Below, piece by piece: positions 7,536-15,852 of a stretch of 64,000 bases of DNA. The stretch lies in assembly GCF_019793465.1 (NCBI RefSeq), contig NZ_JAILYJ010000002.1, positions 124,001 to 188,000 on the forward strand, in the 5' to 3' direction. The notes beneath the pieces were generated by a model that was not told where the DNA came from, ran no database searches, and saw only the letters and a program-made list of their open reading frames with translations. Origin of the DNA: Rhizobium croatiense (GTDB lineage: Bacteria > Pseudomonadota > Alphaproteobacteria > Rhizobiales > Rhizobiaceae). The stretch's first letter is position 1, and each line of letters starts with the position of its first letter. The translations under genes were made by a program, and so were the position numbers.

Positions 7536-9953
7536 TCAATGCGCTATGGTTGCGCCCGTCTCATCAAGGCCTTCGACCGATGTGATCACAGGCGTTTCCA
7601 CGGTGCCATCCCACTCGATCGGCTCGGGCCGGCGGATCAGCGCGTGCTTGATCACCTCGCCCATGCGGGAGACCGGGATGATCTCCATGTTGTTCTTCAC
7701 GTTGTCAGGAATCTCCGCCAGATCCTTGGCGTTTTCCTCCGGAATCAGCACCTTCTTGATGCCGCCGCGAAGCGCTGCGAGCAGCTTTTCCTTGAGACCG
7801 CCGATCGGCAGCACACGGCCGCGAAGGGTGATTTCACCGGTCATGGCCACATGCTTGTTGACCGGGATGCCGGTCATGATCGAGACGATGGCGGTCGCCA
7901 TGGCGACACCGGCCGAGGGGCCATCCTTCGGCGTGGCGCCTTCCGGCACGTGCACGTGGATGTCGTTCTTTTCGAACATCGGCGGTTCGATGCCGAAATC
8001 GACAGCGCGCGAGCGGACATAGGAGGCCGCTGCCGAGATCGATTCCTTCATGACTTCCTTCAGATTGCCGGTGACCGTCATGCGGCCCTTGCCCGGCATC
8101 ATCACGCCTTCGATGGTCAGCAGCTCGCCGCCGACTTCCGTCCAGGCAAGACCGGTCACGACGCCGACCTGATCCTCGCCCTCGGCTTCGCCATGGCGGA
8201 AGCGCGGGACGCCCAGATAGTCGGCGATGTTGGCAGCCGTCACATGAACGGACTTCGTCTTGCCCTTGATGATCTCGGTCACCGCCTTGCGGGCGAGTTT
8301 CATCAATTCGCGTTCGAAGTTGCGGACGCCGGCTTCACGGGTGTACTGCTGGCTGATCGCCATCAGGGCGTCGTCGCTGACCGAGAATTCTTCCGGCTGC
8401 AACGCATGTTCCTTGATAGCCTTCGGCAGCAGGTGCCGCTTGGCGATTTCGCGCTTTTCATCCTCGGTGTAGCCGGCGATACGGATGATTTCCATGCGGT
8501 CCATCAGGGGCGCTGGAATGTTCAGCGTATTCGCCGTCGTGATGAACATCACATCCGACAGGTCGTATTCGACTTCCAGATAGTGGTCCATGAAGGTCAT
8601 GTTCTGGGCCGGATCGAGCACTTCGAGCAGGGCCGACGACGGATCGCCGCGATAGTCCTGGCCGAGCTTGTCGATCTCGTCGAGCAGAAAGAGCGGGTTG
8701 GATTTCTTCGCCTTCTTCATCGACTGGATGACCTTGCCGGGCATCGAGCCGATATAGGTGCGGCGGTGACCGCGGATTTCGGCTTCGTCGCGAACGCCGC
8801 CAAGCGCCATGCGGACATACTCACGGCCGGTCGCCTTGGCGATCGACTGGGCGAGCGAGGTCTTGCCGACACCCGGAGGACCGACGAGGCAGAGGATCGG
8901 GCCCTTGATCTTGGTAGCACGGGCCTGCACGGCCAGATATTCGACGATGCGCTCCTTGACCTTGTCGAGACCGAAGTGATCGGCTTCGAGGATCTTCTCG
9001 GCATTGTTGAGATCGGCCTTGATCTTCGACTTCTTGCCCCAGGGGATGCCGAGCAGCCAGTCCAGATAGTTGCGCACGACGGTGGCTTCCGCCGACATCG
9101 GGCTCATCTGGCGCAGCTTCTTCAGCTCCGCATCGGCCTTTTCACGGGCCTCCTTGGACAGCTTGGTCTTGGAAATGCGCTCTTCCAGTTCGCTCATCTC
9201 GTCGCGGCCTTCCTCGCCGTCGCCGAGTTCCTTCTGGATCGCCTTCATCTGTTCATTCAGGTAGTATTCGCGCTGGGTCTTCTCCATCTGGCGCTTGACG
9301 CGCGAGCGGATGCGCTTTTCGACCTGCAGCACCGAGATCTCGCCTTCCATGAAGCCGAGGGCCTTTTCCAGGCGGGCCTTGACGCTGGTCGTCTCCAGCA
9401 TCTCCTGCTTCTCGGTGATCTTGATCGACAGGTGCGAGGCGACCGTATCGGCGAGCTTGGAATAGTCGTCGATCTGGCTGGCGGCGCCGACCACTTCGGG
9501 CGAAATCTTCTTGTTGAGCTTCACATAGCTTTCGAATTCGGAAACGACCGAGCGCGACAATGCTTCCAGCTCTACCGGATCGTCATGCGGCTCCTCGAGC
9601 ACATGGCCGAGCGCCTCATAGAAATCCTCGCGGCTGGTATAGGTGTCGATCTCGGCGCGGGCGCGGCCTTCGACCAGAACCTTGACGGTGCCGTCGGGCA
9701 GCTTGAGCAGCTGCAGCACATTGGCGACCGTGCCCACATTGTGAATTGCCGAAGGGTCCGGATCGTCGTCGCTGGCGTTGATCTGCGTCACCAGCATGAT
9801 CTGCTTGTCGGAACCCATGACCTCTTCGAGCGCACGGATCGATTTTTCGCGTCCGACGAACAGCGGCACGATCATATGCGGGAACACCACGATGTCGCGC
9901 AAAGGCAAAACAGGGTAGGCAGTGCTGCTCGCTACAGACGTTTTCTTCGTCAT
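7536..9953 (-). CDS. lon: ATP-dependent protease Lon
   Basis: An 805-residue LonA, full length. Order of domains: N-terminal substrate-binding domain beginning YPVLPLRDIVVFPHM, a coiled-coil region with RVKRQMEKTQREYYLNEQM, an AAA+ module with Walker A GPPGVGKT near residue 355 and Walker B FLLDEIDK, and a C-terminal serine-lysine protease domain with DGPSAG (Ser680) and GGLKEK (catalytic lysine). It degrades misfolded and regulatory proteins in the cytoplasm. AAAGGACA lies before ATG 9953. A candidate heat-shock promoter lies about 80-110 bases upstream. Its neighbours clpX and hupB match the widespread proteobacterial order. Confidence 0.98.
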   Translation of the reverse strand: MTKKTSVASSTAYPVLPLRDIVVFPHMIVPLFVGREKSIRALEEVMGSDKQIMLVTQINASDDDPDPSAIHNVGTVANVLQLLKLPDGTVKVLVEGRARAEIDTYTSREDFYEALGHVLEEPHDDPVELEALSRSVVSEFESYVKLNKKISPEVVGAASQIDDYSKLADTVASHLSIKITEKQEMLETTSVKARLEKALGFMEGEISVLQVEKRIRSRVKRQMEKTQREYYLNEQMKAIQKELGDGEEGRDEMSELEERISKTKLSKEAREKADAELKKLRQMSPMSAEATVVRNYLDWLLGIPWGKKSKIKADLNNAEKILEADHFGLDKVKERIVEYLAVQARATKIKGPILCLVGPPGVGKTSLAQSIAKATGREYVRMALGGVRDEAEIRGHRRTYIGSMPGKVIQSMKKAKKSNPLFLLDEIDKLGQDYRGDPSSALLEVLDPAQNMTFMDHYLEVEYDLSDVMFITTANTLNIPAPLMDRMEIIRIAGYTEDEKREIAKRHLLPKAIKEHALQPEEFSVSDDALMAISQQYTREAGVRNFERELMKLARKAVTEIIKGKTKSVHVTAANIADYLGVPRFRHGEAEGEDQVGVVTGLAWTEVGGELLTIEGVMMPGKGRMTVTGNLKEVMKESISAAASYVRSRAVDFGIEPPMFEKNDIHVHVPEGATPKDGPSAGVAMATAIVSIMTGIPVNKHVAMTGEITLRGRVLPIGGLKEKLLAALRGGIKKVLIPEENAKDLAEIPDNVKNNMEIIPVSRMGEVIKHALIRRPEPIEWDGTVETPVITSVEGLDETGATIAH

Positions 9954-10301
9954 TTTTTTGTCCTTTCCATCGTCCCGTTACCGGGCTCTCTGCACGGCCG
10001 CTTGGGACCGGCCGGCTCTCACTTGGCTCTACAAGTGGAGGTTCTGACTACGCTTTTCAAGCCACGCTAACGCCCGCGTTCCCCGGATGTGACAGCCTTG
10101 TTACAACGGAACGCCAACACTATGAAGCGCCTAGCTGGACCGGCGCTTACCATTTCCGGCCAGGCTAAATACAACGCCAGCAACAGGCTTACGAGATCAT
10201 CCCATCATTGCCAAGCATTACCCCTGCGCAACATCGGCACAGGCAATTCCGGTCCCACCGGCAAATACTAACAGCGCCTCGGATGATTTTTCAAATAGAA
10301 A
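9954..10301. other. lon upstream region (gene-free)
   Basis: About 350 bases between the clpX terminator and lon. It holds the lon ribosome site, the candidate RpoH promoter at 10033-10061, and otherwise no coding frame with start signals. No repeat recognised. Confidence 0.6.
10029..10061 (-). promoter_or_regulatory. lon: candidate heat-shock (RpoH) promoter of lon
   Basis: Minus strand: CTTGAA (10061-10056), 17-base spacer, then CCACTTGTAG as a poor -10 region. The -35 and the spacing fit rhizobial RpoH promoters, but the -10 fits only partly. The call rests mainly on the known heat-shock control of lon. Confidence 0.35.
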
Positions 10302-10325
10302 GGGGCCTGCTGATGGCAAGCCCCC
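10293..10325 (-). terminator. rho-independent terminator of clpX
   Basis: Minus strand: GGGGCTTGC, loop CATCA, GCAGGCCCC, followed by TTTCTATTT. It lies about 25 bases after the clpX stop at 10351. Confidence 0.8.
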
Positions 10326-10350
10326 AAAATAATGGTGCGAAAGCGCAAGG

Positions 10351-11628
10351 TCACGCCGAAGCGTTGGCCTTTTCTTCCTGACGGTCGGCATAGATATAAA
10401 GCGGACGGGCCGAACCGCGCACCACTTCCTCCGAGATGACGACCTCGCGCACACCTTCCAGCGTCGGCAGTTCGAACATCGTGTCGAGCAGGATCTTCTC
10501 CATGATCGAGCGGAGGCCGCGAGCGCCGGTCTTGCGCACGATCGCCTTGCGGGCGATTTCGCGCAGGGCGTCTTCGTGGAAGGTCAGTTCGACGTCTTCC
10601 ATCTCGAACAGGCGCTGGTACTGCTTGATCAGCGCGTTCTTCGGCTCGGACAGGATCTGGATCAGCGCATCCTCGTCGAGATCCTCGAGCGTCGCCAGAA
10701 CCGGCAGACGGCCGATGAATTCGGGGATGAGGCCGAACTTGACCAGGTCTTCCGGCTCGAGTTCGCGCAGGACTTCGCCGACGCGGCGGTCGTCCTGGGC
10801 CTTGACGGTCGCGCCAAAGCCGATCGAGGTCTTCTCTCCGCGGGCGGAGATGATCTTGTCGAGGCCGGCGAAGGCGCCGCCGCAGATGAACAGGATGTTC
10901 GTCGTGTCGACCTGCAGGAATTCCTGCTGCGGGTGCTTGCGGCCGCCCTGCGGCGGAACGGAAGCGACCGTGCCTTCCATGATCTTCAGGAGCGCCTGCT
11001 GCACGCCCTCGCCCGAGACGTCACGGGTGATCGACGGATTGTCGGACTTGCGCGAAATCTTGTCGACTTCGTCGATGTAGACGATGCCGCGCTGGGCACG
11101 CTCGACATTGTAGTCGGCCGACTGCAGGAGCTTCAGGATGATGTTTTCGACGTCTTCGCCGACATAACCGGCTTCGGTCAGCGTCGTCGCATCGGCCATG
11201 GTGAAGGGAACGTCGATGATGCGGGCGAGCGTCTGGGCAAGATAGGTCTTGCCGCAGCCGGTCGGGCCGACGAGCATGATGTTCGACTTCGCCAGTTCGA
11301 CTTCGCCATTCTTGGAGGCGTGCGCCAGGCGCTTGTAATGATTGTGCACGGCGACCGACAGGATCTTCTTCGCCTGCCGCTGGCCGATGACGTATTCGTC
11401 GAGGACCTTGATGATGTCCTGGGGCGTCGGAACGCCGTCGCGGGACTTGACCATCGAGGACTTGTTTTCCTCGCGGATGATGTCCATGCACAATTCGACG
11501 CATTCATCGCAGATGAAGACGGTCGGTCCGGCAATCAGTTTCCGGACTTCGTGCTGGCTCTTTCCGCAGAACGAACAATAGAGGGTGTTCTTGGAGTCGC
11601 CGCCGTTGCTGCCGCTGACCTTGCTCAT
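10351..11628 (-). CDS. clpX: ATP-dependent Clp protease ATP-binding subunit ClpX
   Basis: A 425-residue AAA+ unfoldase that feeds substrates to ClpP. The N-terminal zinc-binding domain has four Cys (YCSFCGKSQ near residue 18 and [10 protein letters not shown] near residue 40). Walker A is GPTGCGKT, Walker B is [10 protein letters not shown], the ClpP-contact loop is IGFGA, and sensor 2 is in the [10 protein letters not shown] region. In alphaproteobacteria ClpXP degrades cell-cycle regulators. GGAAA lies before ATG 11628. The stop of clpP and the start of clpX are 302 bases apart, so clpX probably has its own promoter. Confidence 0.98.
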   Translation of the reverse strand: MSKVSGSNGGDSKNTLYCSFCGKSQHEVRKLIAGPTVFICDECVELCMDIIREENKSSMVKSRDGVPTPQDIIKVLDEYVIGQRQAKKILSVAVHNHYKRLAHASKNGEVELAKSNIMLVGPTGCGKTYLAQTLARIIDVPFTMADATTLTEAGYVGEDVENIILKLLQSADYNVERAQRGIVYIDEVDKISRKSDNPSITRDVSGEGVQQALLKIMEGTVASVPPQGGRKHPQQEFLQVDTTNILFICGGAFAGLDKIISARGEKTSIGFGATVKAQDDRRVGEVLRELEPEDLVKFGLIPEFIGRLPVLATLEDLDEDALIQILSEPKNALIKQYQRLFEMEDVELTFHEDALREIARKAIVRKTGARGLRSIMEKILLDTMFELPTLEGVREVVISEEVVRGSARPLYIYADRQEEKANASA

Positions 11629-11930
11629 ATCATTTTCCTTCCAGCACGCCGCATTTCAAGGCGAAATCGCGGTCCACTCTATCAGCTCCTGGCGGCACTC
11701 CGTTTCCGGAGCCTTTGCCGAGAAGGGCTTCAGGGGCTACGAACCGGTTCCAGTCAACCATGTCCAGGTTCCGGCGGCAACGAATCCCCTTCGAATGCCA
11801 AATGCTATGTCACAAAAATTCAACATAGCATTAATAGTTACTATTAGTGTCTTCACCGCCGGATGAAAGCCCTTGTTCGATCACAAATGAGATAGAACTG
11901 TGGCGGCAAAAACACCATCCCAATTAATTA
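11629..11930. other. clpP-clpX intergenic region
   Basis: 302 bases, GC-rich near clpX and AT-rich near 11810-11850. No terminator hairpin with T-run was seen after clpP, so some read-through into clpX is possible. The region presumably holds a clpX promoter, but I cannot place it with confidence. Confidence 0.5.
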
Positions 11931-12560
11931 CTAGGCCTGCTCGCCTTCCATCTCGAGGCGCGACGTCAGTACCTTGTCGATCACGCCCCAGCCCTGGGCC
12001 TCGTCCGCATCCATGAAATGGTCACGATCGAGGGTCTTTTCAACTTCCTCGTAGGTGCGGCCGGTGTGCTTGACGTAGACTTCGTTGAGGCGGCGCTTCA
12101 TCTTGAGGATGTCGCGGGCGTGGCGCTCGATATCCGAGGCCTGGCCCTGGAAGCCGCCCGAGGGCTGGTGCACCATGATGCGGGAATTCGGCGTGGCGAA
12201 GCGCATGTCCTTGTGGCCGGCGGCCAGCAGCAGCGAGCCCATGGACGCGGCCTGGCCGATGCAAAGTGTCGAAACCGCCGGTTTGATGAACTGCATCGTA
12301 TCGTAGATCGCCATGCCGGCGGTGACGACGCCACCGGGCGAATTGATGTAGAGGGCGATTTCCTTCTTCGGGTTTTCGGCCTCGAGGAAGAGCAGCTGGG
12401 CGCAGACGAGCGTCGCCATGTGATCCTCGACGGCGCCGGTCAGGAAGATGATGCGTTCCTTCAACAGGCGGGAATAGATGTCGTAGGAGCGTTCACCGCG
12501 GTTGGTCTGTTCCACGACCATCGGCACGAGGGCCATTGCGGTATCAACTGGGTTTCTCAT
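11931..12560 (-). CDS. clpP: ATP-dependent Clp protease proteolytic subunit ClpP
   Basis: A 209-residue serine protease that forms the tetradecameric chamber used by ClpX and ClpA. The catalytic triad is visible: Ser106 in GQAASMGS, His131 in MVHQPSGG, and an Asp in LDRDHFM (178-180). The short N-terminal propeptide region is typical of alphaproteobacterial ClpP1. AAAGGACG lies before ATG 12560. A good match to a rhizobial RpoH promoter lies at 12620-12652. First gene of the clpP-clpX-lon-hupB order. Confidence 0.97.
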   Translation of the reverse strand: MRNPVDTAMALVPMVVEQTNRGERSYDIYSRLLKERIIFLTGAVEDHMATLVCAQLLFLEAENPKKEIALYINSPGGVVTAGMAIYDTMQFIKPAVSTLCIGQAASMGSLLLAAGHKDMRFATPNSRIMVHQPSGGFQGQASDIERHARDILKMKRRLNEVYVKHTGRTYEEVEKTLDRDHFMDADEAQGWGVIDKVLTSRLEMEGEQA

Positions 12561-12619
12561 GTGCGTCCTTTGTCAACGTCATGCCGGCGGCCGCCGGGAA
12601 TCAAAGAAAATGCCATATC

Positions 12620-12652
12620 CCTACATAGAGTGTCCCGGCCCTCCTCTTCAAG
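12620..12652 (-). promoter_or_regulatory. clpP: heat-shock (RpoH-type) promoter of clpP
   Basis: Minus strand: CTTGAA (12652-12647), 17-base spacer, TCTATGTAGG (12629-12620). The alphaproteobacterial sigma-32 consensus is roughly CTTG-N18-CYTATNTNNG; the -10 part agrees at 9 of 10 positions. Transcription would start near 12613, giving a leader of about 50 bases before ATG 12560. Confidence 0.65.
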
Positions 12653-12708
12653 ACACGCATGAGGATAACGTTAAGAAGGCGGGGCACGGCGGCTTCAGCT
12701 CCTCTTTG

Positions 12709-12757
12709 ATGCATGTCGTCATCCCGGAACCGCTGCACACTTCCGGGCGACATGCAT
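12709..12757. repeat. RIME-like repeat, copy 2 (second hairpin only)
   Basis: Perfect 10-bp arms ATGCATGTCG (12709-12718) and CGACATGCAT (12748-12757) with inner CCCGGAA/TTCCGGG stem. The first palindrome of the full element is missing. The rest of the gene-free stretch 12561-13021 holds the clpP promoter and the leader of the diguanylate cyclase, with no further gene seen. Confidence 0.85.
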
Positions 12758-13021
12758 CGAGCTTCGGCGCCGGCAGCCTCTTTCTCGTAAATGGCTGATG
12801 ACCGCGAGCCCCCGGCGGCGTCTCCCCGGCTTTTCTCCATGACAGGATGAAGGAAAGCTTACTCCATCCGGCAGTGCTCACATACGTTTACCCAACGGAA
12901 AGCCTACCGCCAGATACCGGCCGAAAATCATGCCGCACCGCAACAGCATTAAGGAAGTGGCGAGCTTCCTCAGCAAGGATGCGGCCAACAGACAAGGTCG
13001 ACGGGCAAGGGGTTTGCTGCC

Positions 13022-14275
13022 GTGTTCAATATCGCTACAGGTCTCGCCATCTGGTGTTCGGAGGCCATGACGCTCGCTCTGGTGCTTTTCGTAGCCTGGC
13101 GCCACAACGTCAAGAACGAAGCCTACCTCTATTGGGGCCTCGGCTTTCTTCTGACCGGCCTCGGCTTTGCGATGATCGCGCTTCGCGGCCAAGTCCCCAG
13201 CCTGGTGTCCGTCGAGATCGGCAATGCCATCGCGCTGCTCGGCCAGAGCGCCTGGGTGGCGGGTTTTCTCGCGCTCGACCGCAAGAAGATCGAATGGTGG
13301 GCACTGCTGCCGCCGGCAATCTGGCTGGCCGGGGTGTTCCTGCCCTGGGTCAACACCGATTATTCGAACCGCGTCGTGCTCTACAATCTCGCTTCGGCGA
13401 CCGGCGCCACGGCCCTCGCCATGGCGGTCGCCGCCGGCGACATGCGCCGCGAGCGCACCCGCATCAAGCTGATGGGCGTGTTCGTCATGCAGGGCTGCCT
13501 GTGCTTCGGCTCGGCGCTGACGATGGCGGTAACGCTGCCCAGCGATATCGACGCGACCAATCTCGGCGGCGTCTCGGCGATGGCGAGCGCCTTCCTGCTC
13601 ACCATCGCCTTCGCGCTTACCTGCCGGCTGGTCATGGAACGCTCCGAACGGCATCTGCGGGCAATGACACTGACCGATTCCCTGACCGGCGTGCTCAACC
13701 GCCGCGGCCTGCTCGGCTATTTCGAGGCCATCCAGGAAAGAGCCCACAGCGAACAGCAGCAGGTCGCAGTGATTCTATTCGATCTGGATCATTTCAAGCG
13801 CGTCAACGACCGCTTCGGCCACCAGTCCGGCGACGCGGTGCTCACCGCCTTCGCGCGCATGGCGCGGCAGTACATTCCAAACCACATCTTCGGCCGCATG
13901 GGCGGCGAGGAGTTCGCCGCCTTTGCCGCCGTCTCAGACCAGATGGAAGCCGAGGCGATCGCCGAAGCGATCCGCACCGAATTCTGCCGCCTTCCCGTCA
14001 GCACCGGCGAAGCGATCGTTCCGGTCACCGTCAGCATCGGCATTGCGCTCGCCGCCTCGCTCGAAGCCAATATCGACAAGCTGATTTCGGCCGCCGACCG
14101 GGCGCTCTATGCGGCCAAGGCCGCCGGCCGCAACTGCACGGTCACCTTCGGCGAAGCGGAAGCGGCGGTCCCGGCGCCGGCCACGCCGAGCCCGACAGCC
14201 GGCGAACTCGTGCCGACGGTCGATGATCAGGTCGAGGCGCTGCGACGCATGGGCACGCTGTCGCGGGCCGGCTAA
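13022..14275 (+). CDS. membrane-bound diguanylate cyclase (GGDEF)
   Basis: A 417-residue protein. Residues of about 1-205 contain five or six hydrophobic segments (inner-membrane sensor region, not MHYT or MASE1 by eye). The GGDEF domain starts with the linker TLTDSLTGVLNRRG, has the FDLDHFKRVND metal-binding strand, and the active-site motif GGEEF at 294-298. It should make c-di-GMP from two GTP. The RxxD inhibitory site expected just before GGEEF is absent (I-P-N-H instead), so product inhibition of the usual type is unlikely. The start is GTG 13022 with AGGGG 8 bases upstream; ATG 13067 is an alternative. Its TAA stop is the first base of the next repeat. Confidence 0.88.
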   Translation: MFNIATGLAIWCSEAMTLALVLFVAWRHNVKNEAYLYWGLGFLLTGLGFAMIALRGQVPSLVSVEIGNAIALLGQSAWVAGFLALDRKKIEWWALLPPAIWLAGVFLPWVNTDYSNRVVLYNLASATGATALAMAVAAGDMRRERTRIKLMGVFVMQGCLCFGSALTMAVTLPSDIDATNLGGVSAMASAFLLTIAFALTCRLVMERSERHLRAMTLTDSLTGVLNRRGLLGYFEAIQERAHSEQQQVAVILFDLDHFKRVNDRFGHQSGDAVLTAFARMARQYIPNHIFGRMGGEEFAAFAAVSDQMEAEAIAEAIRTEFCRLPVSTGEAIVPVTVSIGIALAASLEANIDKLISAADRALYAAKAAGRNCTVTFGEAEAAVPAPATPSPTAGELVPTVDDQVEALRRMGTLSRAG

Positions 14276-14376
14276 AGCGCGTCGCATCAAATTTGATTCA
14301 TGCGACACGCTTTAGCTCTTTGTTTTTATGCATGTCGTTGTCCCGGAACCGCTGCACTTCCGGGCGACATGCATTA
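14273..14376. repeat. RIME-like two-hairpin repeat, copy 3 (CCCGGAA subtype)
   Basis: The first palindrome has arms TAAAGCGCGTCGCAT (14273-14287) and ATGCGACACGCTTTA (14300-14314), with one mismatch. After the TTTGTTTTTATG spacer the second hairpin has GCATGTCG/CGACATGC and CCCGGAA/TTCCGGG. The TAA stop codon of the diguanylate cyclase is the first three bases of the element, so this hairpin forms directly at the mRNA 3' end. Confidence 0.9.
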
Positions 14377-14522
14377 GCCGCAGCGTGAAAATAGAATCAA
14401 TCCCCAGGTTTAGCCAAAGATCTTAAAGTCGTCGGCGCCTCCGGCCGGGCATGTCTTGCTTCCGGCCGGCTCTCCTCATCCGCATCTTTTCGAGGCCCGG
14501 CAAATCCGCTAAGCCTCGGGGC

Positions 14523-15767
14523 ATGACGATACCGCCCGTTCTCTCAATCGACCCTGCCCTGCGCCATGTTTCGCTGGACGCCCGCAACCCGGCCTTCTAT
14601 GGCAATCCGAATGCCGTCTATAACGCGCTTCACGCCCATTGTCCGACCTTCTACTGGACCGAGCAGAAACAGTGGTTCTTCACCGGCTACGACCATGTGA
14701 ACGGGCTGTTGCGCGACCGCCGCTTCGGCCGGCAGATCCTGCATATCGCCAGCCGCGAGGAGCTTGGCCTTGCCGAGCCGATGCCGCATCTTGAAAGTTT
14801 CGATCTGTCCGAACGGTATTCCCTGCTCGAACTCGAACCGCCGGAGCACACGCGGCTGCGCACGCTCGTCAACCGCGCCTTCGTCTCCCGCCATGTCGAG
14901 AAGATGAAGCCGGAGCTTGCCGAACTCGCCAACCGGCTGATCGACGGCTTCGCCGGCAAGCGCGAGGTCGAATTGCTCTCGGCCTTTGCCGATATCATCC
15001 CGGTGACGATGATCGCCCGCATGATCGGCATTCCCGAGGAGATGGGGCCGCAGCTGCTCGCCTGGTCGCACGCCTATGTCCGCATGTACATGTTCGGCCG
15101 CACGCGCGCCCAGGAAGACGAGGCCGAACGGGCGGCGAAGGAATTTTCCGACTATGTCAGGACCGTCATCGCCGAGCGCCGCGCCGAGCCGCGCGACGAC
15201 CTGCTCACCCACATGATCCATACTGAGCACAAGGGCCAGTATCTCACCGACGAGGAGCTGATCTCGACGACGATCGTGCTGCTCAACGCCGGCCATGAGG
15301 CGACCGTGCACCAGATCGGCAATTCCGTGCGCACGATCCTCGACAGCGGCTCGGATCCGGCGACGCTCTTCCGCGACGAGGCGACGACGGAGCGCACCGT
15401 CGAGGAGACGCTACGCATCTGCGCGCCCGTTCACATCTTCCAGCGCTGGGCGCTCGAGCCCGCCGAAATCGACGGCGTCTCGTTCAAGCGCGGCGACAAG
15501 GTCAGCCTCATCCTCGCCGCCGCCAATCTCGACCCGGCGAAATTCAGCGATCCGCTGAGCTTCCGACCCGACCGCGGCGAAGCGCCCAACCTCTCCTTCG
15601 GCGCCGGAATCCATTTCTGCATCGGCGCGCCGCTGGCGCGGCTAGAACTCAACGTCGTGCTGCCGATCCTGTTCGAGCGGCTTGCCGGCCTTCGGCTGGC
15701 GAAGACACCCGTGGTCAAGGACGTTTACCATTTCCACGGACTGGAGCGGCTGGATTTGCACTGGTGA
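14523..15767 (+). CDS. cytochrome P450
   Basis: A 414-residue soluble bacterial P450 (class I length). The haem-thiolate loop is FGAGIHFCIG with ligand Cys366. The oxygen-binding I-helix motif is AGHEAT at 256-261, and the ExxR pair is in EETLR near residue 300. The N-terminus has no membrane anchor. It would hydroxylate a small molecule using electrons from a ferredoxin and reductase, but neither is encoded nearby. ATG 14523 (MTIPPVLS) is preferred because the upstream residues are Arg-rich and unlike the family; the ribosome site is weak. The substrate cannot be inferred. It is flanked on both sides by c-di-GMP turnover genes; no shared operon. Confidence 0.92.
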   Translation: MTIPPVLSIDPALRHVSLDARNPAFYGNPNAVYNALHAHCPTFYWTEQKQWFFTGYDHVNGLLRDRRFGRQILHIASREELGLAEPMPHLESFDLSERYSLLELEPPEHTRLRTLVNRAFVSRHVEKMKPELAELANRLIDGFAGKREVELLSAFADIIPVTMIARMIGIPEEMGPQLLAWSHAYVRMYMFGRTRAQEDEAERAAKEFSDYVRTVIAERRAEPRDDLLTHMIHTEHKGQYLTDEELISTTIVLLNAGHEATVHQIGNSVRTILDSGSDPATLFRDEATTERTVEETLRICAPVHIFQRWALEPAEIDGVSFKRGDKVSLILAAANLDPAKFSDPLSFRPDRGEAPNLSFGAGIHFCIGAPLARLELNVVLPILFERLAGLRLAKTPVVKDVYHFHGLERLDLHW

Positions 15768-15852
15768 TCCCGAGGCTTGATCCTCGGCGGCTGGAGGATC
15801 CGAGCGGCGTGCCGGCTGAATCCAACGCGCTAAACACTCTTGCAAGACATGT

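Noticed and set aside
7494..10070. An open frame of 858 codons on the plus strand opposite lon
   Set aside because: It is the mirror of the lon coding frame in high-GC DNA. The translation is rich in Arg, His and Asp without any domain, and lon is certain.
12847..14226. A 459-codon frame overlapping the diguanylate cyclase in another frame
   Set aside because: Translation is Arg-rich and featureless, while the other frame has a complete membrane region and GGDEF domain.
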